Source: Algoriphagus marinus
GTDB taxonomy: Bacteria; Bacteroidota; Bacteroidia; Cytophagales; Cyclobacteriaceae
Length of the DNA stretch: 64,000 nucleotides
Assembly: GCF_001936475.1 (NCBI RefSeq)
Contig: NZ_MSPQ01000006.1
Coordinates: 124,001-188,000, forward strand
Direction of reading: 5' to 3'
Part shown: positions 62,513-64,000 of the stretch, in pieces
How positions within the stretch are numbered: the first letter of the stretch is position 1
Layout: every line of letters starts with the position of its first letter
Translations under genes and position numbers: made by a program
The notes under the pieces: model-generated
The model's input: only the letters and a program-made list of their open reading frames with translations
What the model was told of the DNA's origin: nothing
Database searches by the model: none

Positions 62513-64000
62513 CTATTCACTTTTAAGCGTCTTTGCAGGATTCACCAATGCTGCCTTGATCGCTTGCGAACTCACAGTCAATAAGGCAATGATTAAAGTC
62601 AAGCCACCTGTCCAAATAAAAACAGTCCATTTCAAATCTGTTCTATAAGCAAAAGTATTGAGCCAATCACTCATGAAATACCAAGTCACGGGAATGCCTA
62701 TCACCACTGATATGAGCACCAATCGGGTAAATTCTGTAGAAATCAATCCTACCAAACTTGCCACGGTAGCTCCCATGACTTTGCGAACCGAGATTTCCTT
62801 TTTTCGCCGCTCTGCGATGAAAGTTGCTAAGCCAAATAATCCCATACAGGAAATGATCACCGCAATCCCCGTGAAAATCGAGGTTAAAAGCGCAGTTCTC
62901 TGTTGTGCCTGAAATTTTTTGGAATGCTGCTCATCCACAAATCTGTACTCAAATGGGGCATCTGGATTAAACTTATTAAAGATAGACTCCATTGAAGCCA
63001 AGGCATCTTGCAGATTTTCACCATCAGCAACTCGGATATGAATGAAATTTAAATCTCGTTCCGGTCCGATTACCACAATAGGTTTTACCTCATCAAAAGG
63101 AGAAGCCATTATAAAATCCTTTACCACTCCGACTACCGTAAATTCATAATCATCATCTTGGATAATTTGACCAATGGGATCTTCAAAGCCCATTATTTTG
63201 GCAGTTGTCTCATTTATAATGACCGAAAGACTGTCGCTTGTATAGGAATAAATATCAATATCTCTTCCAGCAATCAATTCTAGCCCAGCAGTCTCTACTA
63301 GACCCGCATCCGTCCCCATCCGATTAATGCTCGGCTTGAAGTCAGGATCCTTACCCTGCCACTTCATTTCATTAGTATCACTGTATACTTCTGTCAAAGG
63401 AGAAAAAGTATAGCTCACTGAGCTAATTGCAGGTAAAGCAAGTAATTCATTTCTTAATGCTGCTTTGTTATTTCTTATGTTTTGGGTCACAGGGTGAAAA
63501 ATCAGGTTATCCTTGTTCAGTCCCAGATCGCGATCTTGAACGAAATTCATCTGATCACGCACGATCCATACGCTAGAAATCAAAATAACTACTACTGCAA
63601 ACTGAAATACTACCAAAACTTCTCTTGGTCTTACACCAAAACCACGTCTACTATCCATTTTGGTTTTCAAAGCAATGGCTGGTCGATAAGCACTCATCAA
63701 AAATGCTGGATAGCTTCCAGCCAAAACTCCAATTACTAGTACATAAACAATCGAGGCTCCCCAAAAGAAGGGCTGAGTAAATGGATTGGCGAGATCTTGC
63801 CCGATAAGGTCTCTGAACCACGGAAATACCAATGAAACGAGCAATATGGCAAAGAGATAAGCGGAAATTGCGATCAGGGTAGATTCTGCTAGAAACTGCC
63901 CAATCAGCATTCCTTTGCCCGCTCCTGAGATTTTACGGATCCCCACTTCCTTAGAGCGTCGATCACTTTGGGCGGTGCTAAGATTTACAAAATTGATTCC
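62513..64000 (-). CDS. FtsX/MacB-type ABC transporter permease, paralogue 6 (5' end beyond window)
   Basis: The frame is open to the right edge: codons upstream of 63946 read GINFVNLSTAQSDRRSKE, then VGIRKISGAGKGML, the conserved start of FtsX domain 1. So the gene is cut and the GTG at 63946 is not its start. About 495 residues of the C-terminal part are visible: FtsX domain 1, the linking helix (LVVFQFAVVVILISS), periplasmic core 2, and FtsX domain 2 (ISCMGLFGLATFIAERRKKEISVRKVMGATVASLV), ending VNPAKTLKSE. If like its paralogues, about 300 residues are missing. Confidence 0.93.
   Translation of the reverse strand, partial: GINFVNLSTAQSDRRSKEVGIRKISGAGKGMLIGQFLAESTLIAISAYLFAILLVSLVFPWFRDLIGQDLANPFTQPFFWGASIVYVLVIGVLAGSYPAFLMSAYRPAIALKTKMDSRRGFGVRPREVLVVFQFAVVVILISSVWIVRDQMNFVQDRDLGLNKDNLIFHPVTQNIRNNKAALRNELLALPAISSVSYTFSPLTEVYSDTNEMKWQGKDPDFKPSINRMGTDAGLVETAGLELIAGRDIDIYSYTSDSLSVIINETTAKIMGFEDPIGQIIQDDDYEFTVVGVVKDFIMASPFDEVKPIVVIGPERDLNFIHIRVADGENLQDALASMESIFNKFNPDAPFEYRFVDEQHSKKFQAQQRTALLTSIFTGIAVIISCMGLFGLATFIAERRKKEISVRKVMGATVASLVGLISTEFTRLVLISVVIGIPVTWYFMSDWLNTFAYRTDLKWTVFIWTGGLTLIIALLTVSSQAIKAALVNPAKTLKSE

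Noticed and set aside
62513..63946. A complete short permease starting at GTG 63946
   Set aside because: The frame continues upstream to the window edge with conserved FtsX-domain residues, so the gene is cut by the window, not short.

Overview
The window looks like a chromosomal segment of a Bacteroidota bacterium, most likely of the Algoriphagus/Cyclobacteriaceae type. This is inferred from AT-rich DNA, C-terminal type IX secretion (T9SS) sorting domains on three secreted proteins, a SusE-type starch-binding lipoprotein, promoter -7 boxes of the TAnnTTTG type, and families such as DUF4136 and Bacteroidota-type FtsX/MacB permeases. No plasmid, prophage, CRISPR or insertion-sequence transposase genes were seen.

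Layout. 1-1138: 3' end of an ECF sigma factor gene with a membrane protein and an LTxxQ-type periplasmic protein. 1192-5429: mscL, an oligopeptidase B-like peptidase, and the mgsA-pfkA pair. 5504-17477: a starch/maltose region. A divergent LacI-type regulator sits between a minus-strand run (SusE lipoprotein, T9SS amylase, class II fructose-bisphosphate aldolase, amylase lipoprotein) and a plus-strand GH31 alpha-glucosidase plus MFS sugar transporter. LacI-type operator-like sites lie in front of both arms. The logic is surface digestion, uptake, cytoplasmic glucosidase and glycolysis. 17750-34740: housekeeping and secreted proteins (an orphan TPR histidine kinase, surE, ribBA, dnaG, mrp, an NfuA-like protein, a T9SS metalloprotease, a PASTA protein, a second T9SS protein, rhodanese, an M50 protease and a YihX-like HAD phosphatase).

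34843-36160 is the most unusual part. A CAT-anticodon tRNA gene is followed by three near-identical 100-residue GIY-YIG nuclease genes in about 413-bp tandem units. Each unit begins with the 3' part of the tRNA gene, and each nuclease reading frame ends on a TGA supplied by tRNA sequence. In the displaced tRNA fragments the anticodon loop and T loop have been replaced by 18-bp palindromes built on CCGATAGCTATCGG. The simplest reading is a minimal tRNA-targeting nuclease cassette that carries the 3' part of its target and so restores the tRNA on insertion.

36162-64000 holds six paralogous FtsX/MacB-type permease genes, one with a fused prefix domain and an overlapping PadR regulator, the last cut by the window end. 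Only one ATPase gene (46366-47040) and one TolC-like gene accompany them, and no membrane-fusion protein is present. Between them lie a FAD-dependent oxidoreductase, an SDR protein, a CDF metal exporter, DUF4136 and OmpA lipoproteins, a Gfo/Idh/MocA oxidoreductase with a 3-keto-disaccharide hydrolase-type protein, and an outer-membrane receptor. A 143-bp MITE-like element lies at 59781-59923.

All functional calls come from reading motifs and protein sequence by eye. No database search was possible.
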